From Sergeia podlipaevii (lineage: Eukaryota > Euglenozoa > Kinetoplastea > Trypanosomatida > Trypanosomatidae): DNA of 64,000 nt. The stretch covers positions 1 through 64,000 of the forward strand of contig JASANZ010002268.1 of the NCBI GenBank assembly GCA_030849805.1, in the 5' to 3' direction. The notes under the pieces are model-generated. The model saw nothing but the letters and a program-made list of their open reading frames with translations, had not been told where the DNA came from and ran no database searches. Positions 9,001 to 18,751 of the stretch are shown here, piece by piece; position 1 is the stretch's first letter, and each line of letters begins with the position of its first letter. Made by a program: the position numbers and the translations under genes.

Positions 9001-12000
9001 AGATGCTCATCGTCTCCACCACCTCCTTGCGGCCCTTGAGGTGATTCAGCAGCCACTCCACTGCCTGTCCAGAAGGGTCTTCAATAAGCGGTGTGCCAAT
9101 CTGCTCCTGCATCATGACTGCGTTGTCCATGGAGAGCTCATCACCAGGCAGGCCTTCCGCCTTGTAATGCAGCTGAACGCTCTCTTCACGCAAGAATTTA
9201 AAGTAGCTAAAGTCTGGCAGCTTCTGCTTCTCACGCCACTCCTCGAGCACGCTCCTGCGTGTGTCCTCGGCGTCACGGCCAAGGTAGGTGGTGAAACCTG
9301 CCGCCAATATGCATTTGCGAGGAAGCTCATCGAGGTCGGCGCTAATTGTCTTCATCTGAGCGGTCCACCTAGAATGCTCTCCACTAAGCTTCGAGAGCAG
9401 TTCCGTTGCGTTATTCAGCAATGCCTCTGCCTGCTCAAGACGATCCTTCAGCCGCTCCGCCTCTGTCGTCTTCTCGCCAAACTTCTGCTTGAGCTCGCCG
9501 ACCTTCTCCTCCACCTTGTGCAGTTTCGATTCATACTTTTGCTTCTTCTCTTGACCACGCATCAGGTTGCCTTCGTACTCCATGAGTTCTGCACGCATTG
9601 GAGCCACGGTTTGTAGAACCTTGCTGTACTCAATCACGGCCTTCAGCCACTCCGCCATCGGTGCGGCAGCTTTGGAGGCACGTCCAATTACTTCGCGCTT
9701 GAAGGAGTTGCCTTTTGCAGCCAGGAACTTCTCCACCTGCGCGCGGGTCCCGTCTTCCACGCTATCAATATCATAGTTCAAAATTTGGCTCTTAATATCG
9801 CCGGCGAGGATCTTCCTGATCGCCGCCCAGTTGGTGTCACCCGTCTTGCCACCGCTTGTAAGCAGGATGACGCCTTCCATGACGTCCTGAACAGCAGGCG
9901 GTGGTTGCTTCATAGACTTGAGTTCAGAAAGATGATCGGAGCGAATCGAGCTCACAGCAGAGAGCGCCGCATCGAGCACTGGTTGAATGCCACTGAGCCG
10001 TTCCTCAATTACCGACTTGCGCTGTTGAATAGCGGTCTGCTCCTTATCCAACTCCTTCTGCACCTTGTGGATGCCCCGCTTTTGCTCGCCTGCCTCCTCC
10101 ATCTTGCTCTGAATCTCCTTGAGCGCGTCATCCGCCTCACGCTGCTTCACCTCGAGAAGCTTCTTCTTGTCAGTCACATCCGACGCGATCTTATCCACGT
10201 TTTCCTGCGCCTCGTCAAGCTTGCCTACACCACTCTTCAGACGCGAAACGCCCTCTACAATCTGAGTGCTCTTGCGGTTAAAAATGCTTCTGTACGTATT
10301 GCACAACACCTTAAAGTGCTGTGGGGAAAAGGTCTCACCAAAGCCACGGTGCAGCTGCACCAGCTCCGTCGTCAAGCTCCACTCCTTCTTATCAGGCCGC
10401 TCATCCAAAGCGCGGTACACGTCGGGAATGAGAATGCGGGGGATCACCTTGAGACTGCCAGAGTCCCAGGTGCCCATCCAGTAGACGTTGCAGCGAGTGA
10501 AGAGAGCTGGATTGGCGCGGCATTGGACTTCGTAGTGGGGGTTCGTCGAGTCCATGACAATAGCGACGTGCAGAAAGCGGGCAATGCGGTCAACAAAGTA
10601 ATTGTACACCGAAAGACCCTCCGCGGCAGCGTCCTGCTTGAGGGGGCCAAGCAGCGCATCCTGCTCCTCTGGCGTGAATAAGCCAGGCACTTCGCCGGAG
10701 GAAAGGAGCGAGTTCACAGTTTCTAAAATATGGGGATTAAAGAAATTCGAGTCCTCGAGAAGTAGCACGACGCTCTGGCCCTCCACGCCAGCCTTGGTCA
10801 TCACAGACTTCAACTCCGCAATAAACTGCTTCAACGCGTACTCTCGCGTAATGCCAAGCGTCACCACATCAATGCGGCTGTTGTACGCAACAAGGCGCAC
10901 AATCTCTGACGCACATACACCGGACCGACCGACTAGCAGCAAGTTACCACGCTCCTGGGAAAGCACGCGATCCACACGCGCGATCCACGCGCACACCTCA
11001 GGAATTAGCTGGATGTCTAAATCAGCATACTCACGCGAGTAGCTCAGCTGGAACATCTCCGCCGACTTCTTCAAGTCCTCTAGTCCCGCTGCAGCAAGCT
11101 GCTTCTTCTTCTGCCCCGCCTTCCCAGTCGCCCCCTCTATCCATGAGACGTAGTAGACGGACTCCTTGTCTGCCGGCGCACCCTTGTGGCCCACGAGAAA
11201 GGTGAGATTATCCTTGATGACTTTGGATAAGCGCATGCGCTCCTCCACGCTCACAAGGCGGTCTACGAAGATACGGCGTCCCTCGTAGGCAATAACATCC
11301 CCAATGTCACCTGTGCTGTAGTTGAGCAAATTCAGTGCCCATTTTGTGATGTCGCGCGGATTGAAAATGTAGTGTGAGGCAACATCGACTGTGCAACGAG
11401 TGGAAATAAGTTCGTAAACGGTCGTCATGATGCGGGCAATATCAGCCGCGCCTTTACCAGGGATGTTGAGCTGCAGTCGTTGGCTCTGCATCATGATGTT
11501 AAAAAACTCAGAGTAAATCAAGTGGAGAGCCTCCTTGGTAGGGTAGGACACGCTCAGCACCGAAACAATGGCAAGAAAGCGTGGGGCAACCGGGTGACGT
11601 CCCATACTCCCTGGCGGATTCATGCTACCCACAATCTGAACACGCTCTACAGTGACCCATTCAAGATCGGAATCGTAGAAGCCATTGTACAAGATGAGCT
11701 GCTGCAGAAGAGAGTGCAGCTGCACCGTGCCGTACTTATCAGGGCGAGGGAGATTAAGGTCCTTAAGGAGCAGCACAAGACGCTCCGCCTCCTTGGGCCG
11801 CAGTACCTTGCCTTGATTCGTGTTGAACGTCTGGCACGTCTGGCGCAGCTTCTGGATAACGTGAATAGCTTGAGTCTGCGCGGAGCAGTTGACAGTCGCG
11901 ACGCGCGTGCTGGCAGTGTTGGCGAACAAGTTCGTAAGAAGCATCGTCTTGCCACAACCCTCAGGGCCGACGAGAATAAAAGGGCGATAAACACCAGTCC

Positions 12001-15000
12001 TGATAGGCTTCAGCCACGCCCTCATGACTTCCAAGGAGCGTTGGCAGTCTACCGTCGCAACCATTGGGTTGCGGTAAAGATCTTCAACGGAAAGGTCCAT
12101 TGAGGGCTCAAATTCAAAGCTCACGTAACCGGCACGGTCCGCGTCGTAGCGGAAATCAAGCGGCGCCTTCGGGTCCGGAGCCTTCTCACCGACCAAATAT
12201 AAGACGTCCTTGGCATACTCTTTGCGCGCCTCCTCAGCTAGATAGGACCCCAAGCCGTAGATGAGTGCCAATGCAAACTGTGCCTTGGTGGTACACCCAT
12301 GAAGCTGGCTGAGACCAGACATGACCAGCCCTGTTCTCGTGGTCTCAACAACCAGCTTACCAGACACAAGAAGGGAGTCAATCGCCTTGTAAAAGTACTC
12401 GTCAACCCACGCCTTGAGCTGTGCGCGAGAGTCCTCGGGTTGTGCAATCAGCCACGATGCAACGGCGCTCTTAGGATCAACATCTTCCTCGGAAAGGTAA
12501 ATGATACCCATACGAGAGACGGTAGCGGGAGACGCAAATTCAAGGCTGTGCGTCTCAAAGAGAAAGTTGACGTTGTCGCCAAACTGGATGCGCACGCCAT
12601 TTGGCATCGTTAACAGTTTGTTATCGTCTAGCACTGAATTGAGAGACTCCACCCACTCCGGGTCAATATCACCATCACAGTACACCCACGACTGCACCTC
12701 AGTGGGCTCCTTCACCACCTTGCGTGCAGCCTCCGTGATGACACCGTCAAACCACTCGCGAGTATCGGGATCCATGTGCCCAAGCAGCTGCTCGCGCGGA
12801 AGTGCCTTGGGGTTAACCACGTACATTGGAACAGTCTGCCCCAGTCGCTGCAGCGCCTTCCGTAGCACCTTCAGCAGCGTACTCTTTCCACTCCCACTTG
12901 GGCCCACAAGCACCACTCCCATGCGTTGGCGCAGCGCCTCGTAGAGCTGCAAGATCTTCTGCACCTGCGACTCCACAAGCTGCAGATGAAGGTCCTTGAC
13001 AGACTCCTCAATCGCGGGGCGAAGCTCCTTGTAGTCAATCTCCAGCACCGGCACGCCAGGGAACACATCCGCTATAAGGTTGTTGAAGAGAAAGGCGTCG
13101 TCAAATGTCAGCTTCGAAAGGGTATTGACGCGCAGCGACTTGATCAAGATCTCGCTTTCCTTCTGAAGCACTTCAGCAGGCTCGACCTTGACATTGCCCG
13201 CGACTCGCTCCATGAGGAAGCTGTGAATCAGAGTGCCACCAAGACGCAGTACCGCCTTCATGGCACGCAGACCCCAGTCATAGTGCTGTTGATAGGAAAG
13301 CAGCTGAGCAGAAAGTTTGAATATCTCAATCGTCTTGCGCGCAAGATCCGTGGCATTCTCGAAGCCCTCGCTGTACAGAATGGTTTCCATAATGAGTTCA
13401 TTGTCAGGAGCGCTCATTGCAATGGAGCGGAAGAGCTGTTTCAAGTTATCAGGCAGCTTGCTACGACCGCCATAACCCTTGCCAGCGGGATTCAGCGTGA
13501 CAAAAATACCAGCGTTAGGGTTGACGTCAATGTCGCGCTCAAGAAGATGGCAGCGCACATCGCCGTTCTTGAGAGCCTCCTGGATCGTTTGAATCATCTG
13601 TGAAATAGCCGACAGCTGGTCTACCTTGAGACGATTGAACTCATCGAAGCAACCCCACGCACCGCACTTGACAAGTCCGGTGAAAATACGGCCCATTGAC
13701 TTGAAATCAATTCCCTCATCGCAGTTAAAGACCAGCACTTGACGGCCCATCGCATTACCAAGTGCCTTCACAGACTCCGTCTTGCCTGTGCCAGCAGGTC
13801 CGTACGGGTTACCACCATAACCAAGCTGCATGCCTTGCGTCAACGTGAGGTAGCAGCGGTCGGTAAGAGGCGTGTGCACAAGCTTTGGTGCGTTGCCCTG
13901 ATACTCGTAGCTGTACTTGAACTCTGCGTCTGCCATGCGCAAGATGCACAGAGTCTGACTGTCCAGGTAGTACCGGAGCTGCTTGCGCCATAGCCAATCT
14001 GTCTCCTTCTCGACATTGTTCTCGATTAGCTCCTCCACAACAGCGATATTATGAATAAGATCCATAATAAGAGCTTTGAGCTTAATGCCAACGAGTGCGT
14101 CGCTGTTGCCGCCAGCGTAGGCAGTCAGCTCGCGCAGCTGCGCCTGAAGACTCGCCTTGTGTTTCTTGAGAGCTCCACTTTTGTTGTCGCGGATGGCCTC
14201 CTCGGTTTTACGAGTGAAGTTGATCATTTCCGCCGTGCACAGCACCTGCGATGCGTAAGTGCCAATATCCGTCTTGAGCACGCACTGCATCAAATGCCTC
14301 TGCAGGGTCGCCTTCATCTCCTCATCGAGTTCGCTCAGCCACGCCTCCACGACATCCGTGACATGAATGGGCTTGCTCAGCAGCACGACCTCACCGTCAA
14401 GCGAGTGGATGCTGATGATGTTCTCCTTTTGATTGTCAAACTGCACGCTGTGAATACCCATGAATAGCTTCTTGAGGTGAGACTGGATCACAGTTGGGTT
14501 CTGGCTCTGCGCGAGGATCTCAAGCAGGTCATCATCGCTGATGAAGTAAAAGCGTGGGAACCCGTCGCGCTTCTCCTCCAGGTACTTATTGAGAGACTTC
14601 TGGCAGTACTCCAGCTGCGCCAGCACACCGCTGAGGGCCTCGCCGTATGAGCGTTGAGCACCCAGCGTCAGCAACCTCGGATCATCAGAGACCTTCTTCA
14701 TGATTCCAAGATAGGTCTCATCGGCACGCATGAAACGCTCCTGCTCGTTGGGCAAAGCTCCACGTCTAAAGATTGGCTCGAGATACACCCACTTGCGCTG
14801 AATCTGGTTCATGTAGTGCAGGTACTCGTCCAGCACTGAGAGCTGCTTCTCCCACTCATTGGCATCGCTTTCAAATATTGTAAAGTACTGCGACTCTTTC
14901 ATGCTCAGAAGCAGTGCCTGCTTGTCACTCAACGATGACAGAATGTCCTTCCAGTCGGTGATGAGCATGACGCCTGAACGGTCAGGGTGTGGTGTGAGCA

Positions 15001-18000
15001 CAAAGCGCGCCTCAGTACCCCACGCACGTACATCGTCTAGGGCTTCACGGATTTGTGCCTCTCCCTGGGCACGGTTGTGCAGCTTCTTGATGGCAGCCTC
15101 GTTGCGCAGAATGTGTTCGTATTGATTGAGAATTTGTCCAAAGTTGACCGTGTCCTGCGTAACGCCGCGAAGGTGAAGAAGACCAAAAAGTTCAGTCCAG
15201 TGAGTCTGGGTAAAGCCGTCTCCACGCACATACTTGAGCAGCGACACACAACGGTCCCACTGGTCCAGCATCGTGCGGATGTGCACCGTCACCGGGTTGG
15301 CTGGTAGTTCCTTCATCTTCTCTTGCCATAACTTTACAAAGTCCTCAAAACGGAACAACTTAGACCGGAAGCTGATCCACGCTTCCTTGCACAGCTGCTG
15401 CACCTCCTCCTGGAAGCTAGCCAGCATGCCCCACATGGTGTGGTACTCCTCAATATCCGCCTCAAGATCCTCTAGAGGCTGCACGTCAGGCGCGTCAAGC
15501 TGAAAGTATTCGCACTGCTTGACGCATTCGTCACCAGTCTCGCGGAGCTTCTTGAGGTCGTCGCGCTTCTGCGTGACAAATTCGAGTGGTTTGGCGGCCT
15601 TGATATCCTTCGGTTTGAGTTCATTCCACTGATTCGTGAAACGCTCCAAGTCTTTCTGCCAGTTCTTTACCATCTCCGACACAGTAGACTTGAGCGAGTT
15701 CATTTGCTCCTCCACCTCCTTCTCATGTGAGTCCAGACGACCCATGTAGAAGTCCCACATGGCTTTTGTTTTGGTAAAGTCCAGACCTGCGCTGCCTGTC
15801 ATACTTTGCAGCAGCACATTTTTGTTGTAAAAGTGGTGGAATTCCACCTCTTTCGACGGCCGCTGCTCTATAAGCTCCGCATACAACATGTTGGACTGCC
15901 CAATTTCATCAAGCTTGGTGACCTTTGTGTCGAGACACGTCTCCACCTGGCCCAGATACTCATCAATTGCGCTAAGATGCGTCTCGGCACTACGCTTCAG
16001 TGTTACCTTCAAAGCATCGGTAAGGCGAGAGAGATGCTCCTCCACAGTGCCCTTGATGCCTGCTGTGCACAGCGTCACACAACCGCACTTGATAAAGAGC
16101 TCCTCAGAGTTGATCTCCTTGCCCTTCTGCTTCAGCAACCGCACGCTCTGCTCCCAGTGCTGCACCTCCGTAAGAGACTGCCCAACAACTTCCTCGAGAG
16201 AGGGGTTTGTGCCCTTGCCGCAGCGGCCAATAACGAGCAGTGGTGTGAAGCGGCGCAGTTCATGGTTCAGCTTCTTAAAAAGCTGCGAGGCGTGCTGCAT
16301 GACAGAGAAGAGGCCCTGTTCATTGCGAGATGGCATTTCACGGAAGAAGTCACTGTCACCGCAGCCCTGGAAGCGGATGGGAAAGGTCATGAAGTCCTTG
16401 ATGCGCTGATAGTACTGCTGTCGGATCGTCTCCAATGAGGGCCGCAGACCCGCCTGGCCAGTCTCTTGATCATACACAATATCTGCGCGGATCTCAGAAA
16501 CTGTCTCGTGGAGCGACTCAAGTCCTCGCTGGTACTGGCTTTCCATCGCCTTGTATATCTGCATGTCCCAGTACTGCTTCCATGCGTCCATGTTGCGGAA
16601 CCCAGAGGACTCCATTTTCTCTCGTATCGTGCGCACCTTTCCAACCCACCGCTCTCGTGAGCGAAGTAAATCAATGTGAAAGAGCTCCAACACAATAGCC
16701 TCAAACTCGCGGTGCAGCTTGTGGATGCGGCGGTTGTCATCTGTTAGGGACTGCGCCGCAGCACGCAGTTTGCGGATAAAGCGCTCCGCCTCGTCATTAT
16801 TGCGCCACGTTAGCTTGCTGCTGTCGTTGGCGGTGATTACCTTCTCAAATCCCACCGCAGGCTCCAGCAGCATCGCACGAGTACATGGGATGATGTCCTC
16901 TGCCATAGAGTTGTACGCAGTTGCCACCTGCTTCAGTGCGATGCCCTTTTGAAAGAACTCTAAACCTTTCTTTGCGATGCGCATGACATCGTCAGGGATG
17001 CGGTACCCAAGGGCTCCAAACACGCGCACTTCCTTCAGCAGCTGCACAAGACGCTCAGAGTAGTTTACCTCCACCTGGCCATCCTCGCTAATGTCCATGA
17101 GGGGTGCGTTGGCGTCCAGCGTGAGTGAGTGACGATTGTCCATCACATCGCCAACCCAGCTGCGAAATGTTTCCTGCTCGTAATCATCTAACTCTTCACC
17201 CAAGTGCACCGCAGCGGCAATAAAATCAGGCGCGTTGCCGAGGTCCGATAGAATAGACTTGCACATTTCGCTCATTTCGCCTACACGGCCACGCAGCTGG
17301 CGGATCCAGATGATGTTGTTAACAACACCCGGCATGAAGCGGCCGGTCTGCAAGCGGAGGTCCTCCGCTTCAAGGATGCTCTCGTCTTCAATGCTCTCAG
17401 AGCGGTGTTCAAACTCAAGGCGGATCGTGTGCAAGCGCTCGTTGAGCTTGGCAAGAAAACTGTCCCGTTCAGACACCAGTTCCTTGGATACAATGGGACG
17501 CTTCACCAACTGATGAAAGGCGGAAAACTCGCTAAGGATCGTCTGCGGAGCAAGGTTGCCTCGGGTAGCAAAGAAACCTCGTAGAACAGCTGCGCAACGA
17601 TGTTCAATGGGTTCGAGGCGGCGATAAAAGGCGTTGAGACTCGCTTCCCACTGCTTGGCTGTCGCAGAAGAAGTGTTGAACACATCCACATCGCCAAAGG
17701 CGTCCCATAGAGTTTCCGTCTTGAGGCTGCGAAAATCAGCAGTCTCCAAGAGCTCGCCGACCTCCTCAATGAGCTCGCGTAGAGAGATCACAACGCGGAG
17801 TCTGTCTCGGACCTGCATCAAGCCAGCATCACTGAAGCGCGATCCCCATACGGCACCCCAATCAATAGTGGTCAGCTTTGTACATGTTGTGATCCAGTCA
17901 TCACAGCAGCTCAGTGCCTGCTCTAGCATCGACTTTCCACCGCGGTAGACGCCCCCAGAAGCCGCCGCGCCACGCTTGAAGTAGTCGCAGAGATCAGATC

Positions 18001-18751
18001 CGATGGAAACCAGCAAAAAAGTTGTCTCGGAGCGGGCGTGATCATCCTGCGCACTGTCGTTCCAGTACTCGGATATGGACATTGCAATATCCTCGAGAAG
18101 ATCTGTTAGCTGATGGGGCTCTAGAGTGCCTAGCTTACCCCACTTCTTGGGCAAAACTGTTTGGGCGAAGTTTGAGCTACACATCCCACTGAGAACCGTC
18201 TCAATGCACTTGGTAAACACACGCATGCTCACAGCCTTGCCATCCTTCGACACGAGGGAGAAGATGGCGTATCCAGCAACACTCACGTCCAGACGCGAGC
18301 GGTTCTCCTGTAGCAAGCACTTGGGGAAGCTAGTGATGGCGTAGGCCACCAGTTCTGAGTGCTTCTGGAGGTATCGGATGTAGGTCGCCTCGGCAATCGA
18401 CGATAACCCCGCATTATTCTCGGGCAACTCGTAAAAGTTAAAGCTGGTAATAGTGACTGCCTCGCTGAAGGGTTTCATCGGCAAAGCAGCACTCGCATCA
18501 ACGGACACTTCACCCATTGGCAGCTTCGTCGTTCCCTTGTCGGAGCCACAAGAGGCCTTCACCATGGCTTTAAAGATGGCTTCAGCCATATCCTTAAGTT
18601 CCTTCCCGCCACTTGAAAACAACAGTTCTACAACCGATTCTGAGTGCTTGATGGTGTCACTCAACTCCGCAGACACCTGCTTTCTTGCCGCTTTCTGTGC
18701 GGCCGCGAGGCAGTCTTCAACGGTAGCGGACTTGGAGATCACTTCGCGCAT
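6020..18751 (-). CDS. DYNC2H1: Cytoplasmic dynein-2 heavy chain (IFT retrograde motor)
   Basis: 4243 aa, close to the usual length for the family (about 4300). Moves intraflagellar-transport trains from flagellar tip to base. Order seen: N-terminal tail and linker (about 1-1550); AAA1 with GPAGTGKTESVKALG near 1654 and an adjacent block (FNCDEGIDFKSMGRIF, KCGAWGCFDEFNR) characteristic of dynein-2; AAA2 with GPSGSGKS near 1950; AAA3 with GPEGCGKT near 2264; AAA4 with a degenerate P-loop GRSGVCAS near 2610. A stalk follows: coiled coils about 2840-2920 and 3065-3140 flank the microtubule-binding tip. Then AAA5, AAA6 and the C-terminal domain. Trypanosomatids carry two dynein-2 heavy chain genes and I cannot say which this is. 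The frame is open 43 codons upstream, but a Met after the tract at 18749-18751 begins the natural-looking protein. The first AG after the tract is only 2 nt before that ATG. Confidence 0.95.
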   Translation of the reverse strand: MREVISKSATVEDCLAAAQKAARKQVSAELSDTIKHSESVVELLFSSGGKELKDMAEAIFKAMVKASCGSDKGTTKLPMGEVSVDASAALPMKPFSEAVTITSFNFYELPENNAGLSSIAEATYIRYLQKHSELVAYAITSFPKCLLQENRSRLDVSVAGYAIFSLVSKDGKAVSMRVFTKCIETVLSGMCSSNFAQTVLPKKWGKLGTLEPHQLTDLLEDIAMSISEYWNDSAQDDHARSETTFLLVSIGSDLCDYFKRGAAASGGVYRGGKSMLEQALSCCDDWITTCTKLTTIDWGAVWGSRFSDAGLMQVRDRLRVVISLRELIEEVGELLETADFRSLKTETLWDAFGDVDVFNTSSATAKQWEASLNAFYRRLEPIEHRCAAVLRGFFATRGNLAPQTILSEFSAFHQLVKRPIVSKELVSERDSFLAKLNERLHTIRLEFEHRSESIEDESILEAEDLRLQTGRFMPGVVNNIIWIRQLRGRVGEMSEMCKSILSDLGNAPDFIAAAVHLGEELDDYEQETFRSWVGDVMDNRHSLTLDANAPLMDISEDGQVEVNYSERLVQLLKEVRVFGALGYRIPDDVMRIAKKGLEFFQKGIALKQVATAYNSMAEDIIPCTRAMLLEPAVGFEKVITANDSSKLTWRNNDEAERFIRKLRAAAQSLTDDNRRIHKLHREFEAIVLELFHIDLLRSRERWVGKVRTIREKMESSGFRNMDAWKQYWDMQIYKAMESQYQRGLESLHETVSEIRADIVYDQETGQAGLRPSLETIRQQYYQRIKDFMTFPIRFQGCGDSDFFREMPSRNEQGLFSVMQHASQLFKKLNHELRRFTPLLVIGRCGKGTNPSLEEVVGQSLTEVQHWEQSVRLLKQKGKEINSEELFIKCGCVTLCTAGIKGTVEEHLSRLTDALKVTLKRSAETHLSAIDEYLGQVETCLDTKVTKLDEIGQSNMLYAELIEQRPSKEVEFHHFYNKNVLLQSMTGSAGLDFTKTKAMWDFYMGRLDSHEKEVEEQMNSLKSTVSEMVKNWQKDLERFTNQWNELKPKDIKAAKPLEFVTQKRDDLKKLRETGDECVKQCEYFQLDAPDVQPLEDLEADIEEYHTMWGMLASFQEEVQQLCKEAWISFRSKLFRFEDFVKLWQEKMKELPANPVTVHIRTMLDQWDRCVSLLKYVRGDGFTQTHWTELFGLLHLRGVTQDTVNFGQILNQYEHILRNEAAIKKLHNRAQGEAQIREALDDVRAWGTEARFVLTPHPDRSGVMLITDWKDILSSLSDKQALLLSMKESQYFTIFESDANEWEKQLSVLDEYLHYMNQIQRKWVYLEPIFRRGALPNEQERFMRADETYLGIMKKVSDDPRLLTLGAQRSYGEALSGVLAQLEYCQKSLNKYLEEKRDGFPRFYFISDDDLLEILAQSQNPTVIQSHLKKLFMGIHSVQFDNQKENIISIHSLDGEVVLLSKPIHVTDVVEAWLSELDEEMKATLQRHLMQCVLKTDIGTYASQVLCTAEMINFTRKTEEAIRDNKSGALKKHKASLQAQLRELTAYAGGNSDALVGIKLKALIMDLIHNIAVVEELIENNVEKETDWLWRKQLRYYLDSQTLCILRMADAEFKYSYEYQGNAPKLVHTPLTDRCYLTLTQGMQLGYGGNPYGPAGTGKTESVKALGNAMGRQVLVFNCDEGIDFKSMGRIFTGLVKCGAWGCFDEFNRLKVDQLSAISQMIQTIQEALKNGDVRCHLLERDIDVNPNAGIFVTLNPAGKGYGGRSKLPDNLKQLFRSIAMSAPDNELIMETILYSEGFENATDLARKTIEIFKLSAQLLSYQQHYDWGLRAMKAVLRLGGTLIHSFLMERVAGNVKVEPAEVLQKESEILIKSLRVNTLSKLTFDDAFLFNNLIADVFPGVPVLEIDYKELRPAIEESVKDLHLQLVESQVQKILQLYEALRQRMGVVLVGPSGSGKSTLLKVLRKALQRLGQTVPMYVVNPKALPREQLLGHMDPDTREWFDGVITEAARKVVKEPTEVQSWVYCDGDIDPEWVESLNSVLDDNKLLTMPNGVRIQFGDNVNFLFETHSLEFASPATVSRMGIIYLSEEDVDPKSAVASWLIAQPEDSRAQLKAWVDEYFYKAIDSLLVSGKLVVETTRTGLVMSGLSQLHGCTTKAQFALALIYGLGSYLAEEARKEYAKDVLYLVGEKAPDPKAPLDFRYDADRAGYVSFEFEPSMDLSVEDLYRNPMVATVDCQRSLEVMRAWLKPIRTGVYRPFILVGPEGCGKTMLLTNLFANTASTRVATVNCSAQTQAIHVIQKLRQTCQTFNTNQGKVLRPKEAERLVLLLKDLNLPRPDKYGTVQLHSLLQQLILYNGFYDSDLEWVTVERVQIVGSMNPPGSMGRHPVAPRFLAIVSVLSVSYPTKEALHLIYSEFFNIMMQSQRLQLNIPGKGAADIARIMTTVYELISTRCTVDVASHYIFNPRDITKWALNLLNYSTGDIGDVIAYEGRRIFVDRLVSVEERMRLSKVIKDNLTFLVGHKGAPADKESVYYVSWIEGATGKAGQKKKQLAAAGLEDLKKSAEMFQLSYSREYADLDIQLIPEVCAWIARVDRVLSQERGNLLLVGRSGVCASEIVRLVAYNSRIDVVTLGITREYALKQFIAELKSVMTKAGVEGQSVVLLLEDSNFFNPHILETVNSLLSSGEVPGLFTPEEQDALLGPLKQDAAAEGLSVYNYFVDRIARFLHVAIVMDSTNPHYEVQCRANPALFTRCNVYWMGTWDSGSLKVIPRILIPDVYRALDERPDKKEWSLTTELVQLHRGFGETFSPQHFKVLCNTYRSIFNRKSTQIVEGVSRLKSGVGKLDEAQENVDKIASDVTDKKKLLEVKQREADDALKEIQSKMEEAGEQKRGIHKVQKELDKEQTAIQQRKSVIEERLSGIQPVLDAALSAVSSIRSDHLSELKSMKQPPPAVQDVMEGVILLTSGGKTGDTNWAAIRKILAGDIKSQILNYDIDSVEDGTRAQVEKFLAAKGNSFKREVIGRASKAAAPMAEWLKAVIEYSKVLQTVAPMRAELMEYEGNLMRGQEKKQKYESKLHKVEEKVGELKQKFGEKTTEAERLKDRLEQAEALLNNATELLSKLSGEHSRWTAQMKTISADLDELPRKCILAAGFTTYLGRDAEDTRRSVLEEWREKQKLPDFSYFKFLREESVQLHYKAEGLPGDELSMDNAVMMQEQIGTPLIEDPSGQAVEWLLNHLKGRKEVVETMSISNERLVSALELALRFGKKFIITDVDRIEGFMYPILRKELHNEGTKRVIQIGDRRTVDYADGFQLFLVTRSTDLHVAPDVLSHLTPISFSITQSGLEGQFLGITIQHEQPELEKQKLEILKKEEELKMKLADLEESLLSDLANSRGSLLENSSLIESLNLIKTQASEITTALDKSKEVQDELDAKRNVYRPFATTASRIFFLTKSLKELSHMYQFSFGLFMELFERALEHHKDLHTDPATKIAALQDTFIQITVASVSRALLKEHRVVFGIHLARALHYNECTAAEWDFLLDKAIAPEAKRKDVRVPSFVLPDSVETYRTFAALFPDLLGKMRVPEADTWLEWMRTSAPESDYPSFLSSLTHFQRLLIMKTLRGDRLIAAMNLVACQLLKVDSLGESGTLSDLVQSTDSATPVLLITTTGADPSQELQAIAHHTVGKDRFHQVAMGGGQTNEALRLLRSAAERGEWVFLKNLHLVIPWVHVLQKELNVLKPHSSFRLFLTTEAHDEFPTLLLSHSLKVTFEAPPGVRQNLLRVYKDWGKQYYESRDDKEKELLFIAASLQAVVQERLSYVPQGWSKEYEVTASDLKSSADIVLRQSKNGIDWRSIRGLLEDAIYGGKMETDFDIRILRTYIEKFFSPSCMTGSKRQETLFHNVRVPGGSYSDYVKTIKALPGNDTPAVFSLPPNADRVVQLSRVRELTNALQRMHETKEESSMSREEWAARLTPILNTWAGLTAQHPDLLTRSSSTTNVPLANAKPIEGFITSELASALRLVTRVQQSIDELRKVTEGTLLLTETRRAEASLMLQGEVPPLWDGFFSSTCRIVPWMQSLLSRAVAISALHDLAMNGNLLKHPINLAYLFRPQTFLNALRQETAHATKKPLVALQLVTTTSTPPEGAALPVAVEGILLQGAFLDDADLLQSIETADEPAVFPIKRTFVAWMEAAPMLKEGTTRVNVPLYTNTTKDKYLCDFVLPCASVVAAQGFVLAGASLVLEQ

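Noticed and set aside
9785..10681. 298-codon plus-strand open frame (and similar ones at 8882-9616, 11480-12103, 12926-13603)
   Set aside because: They lie wholly inside the dynein-2 heavy chain gene on the other strand, whose domains are clear. Their protein sequences are Leu/His/Arg-rich shadow translations with no motif.
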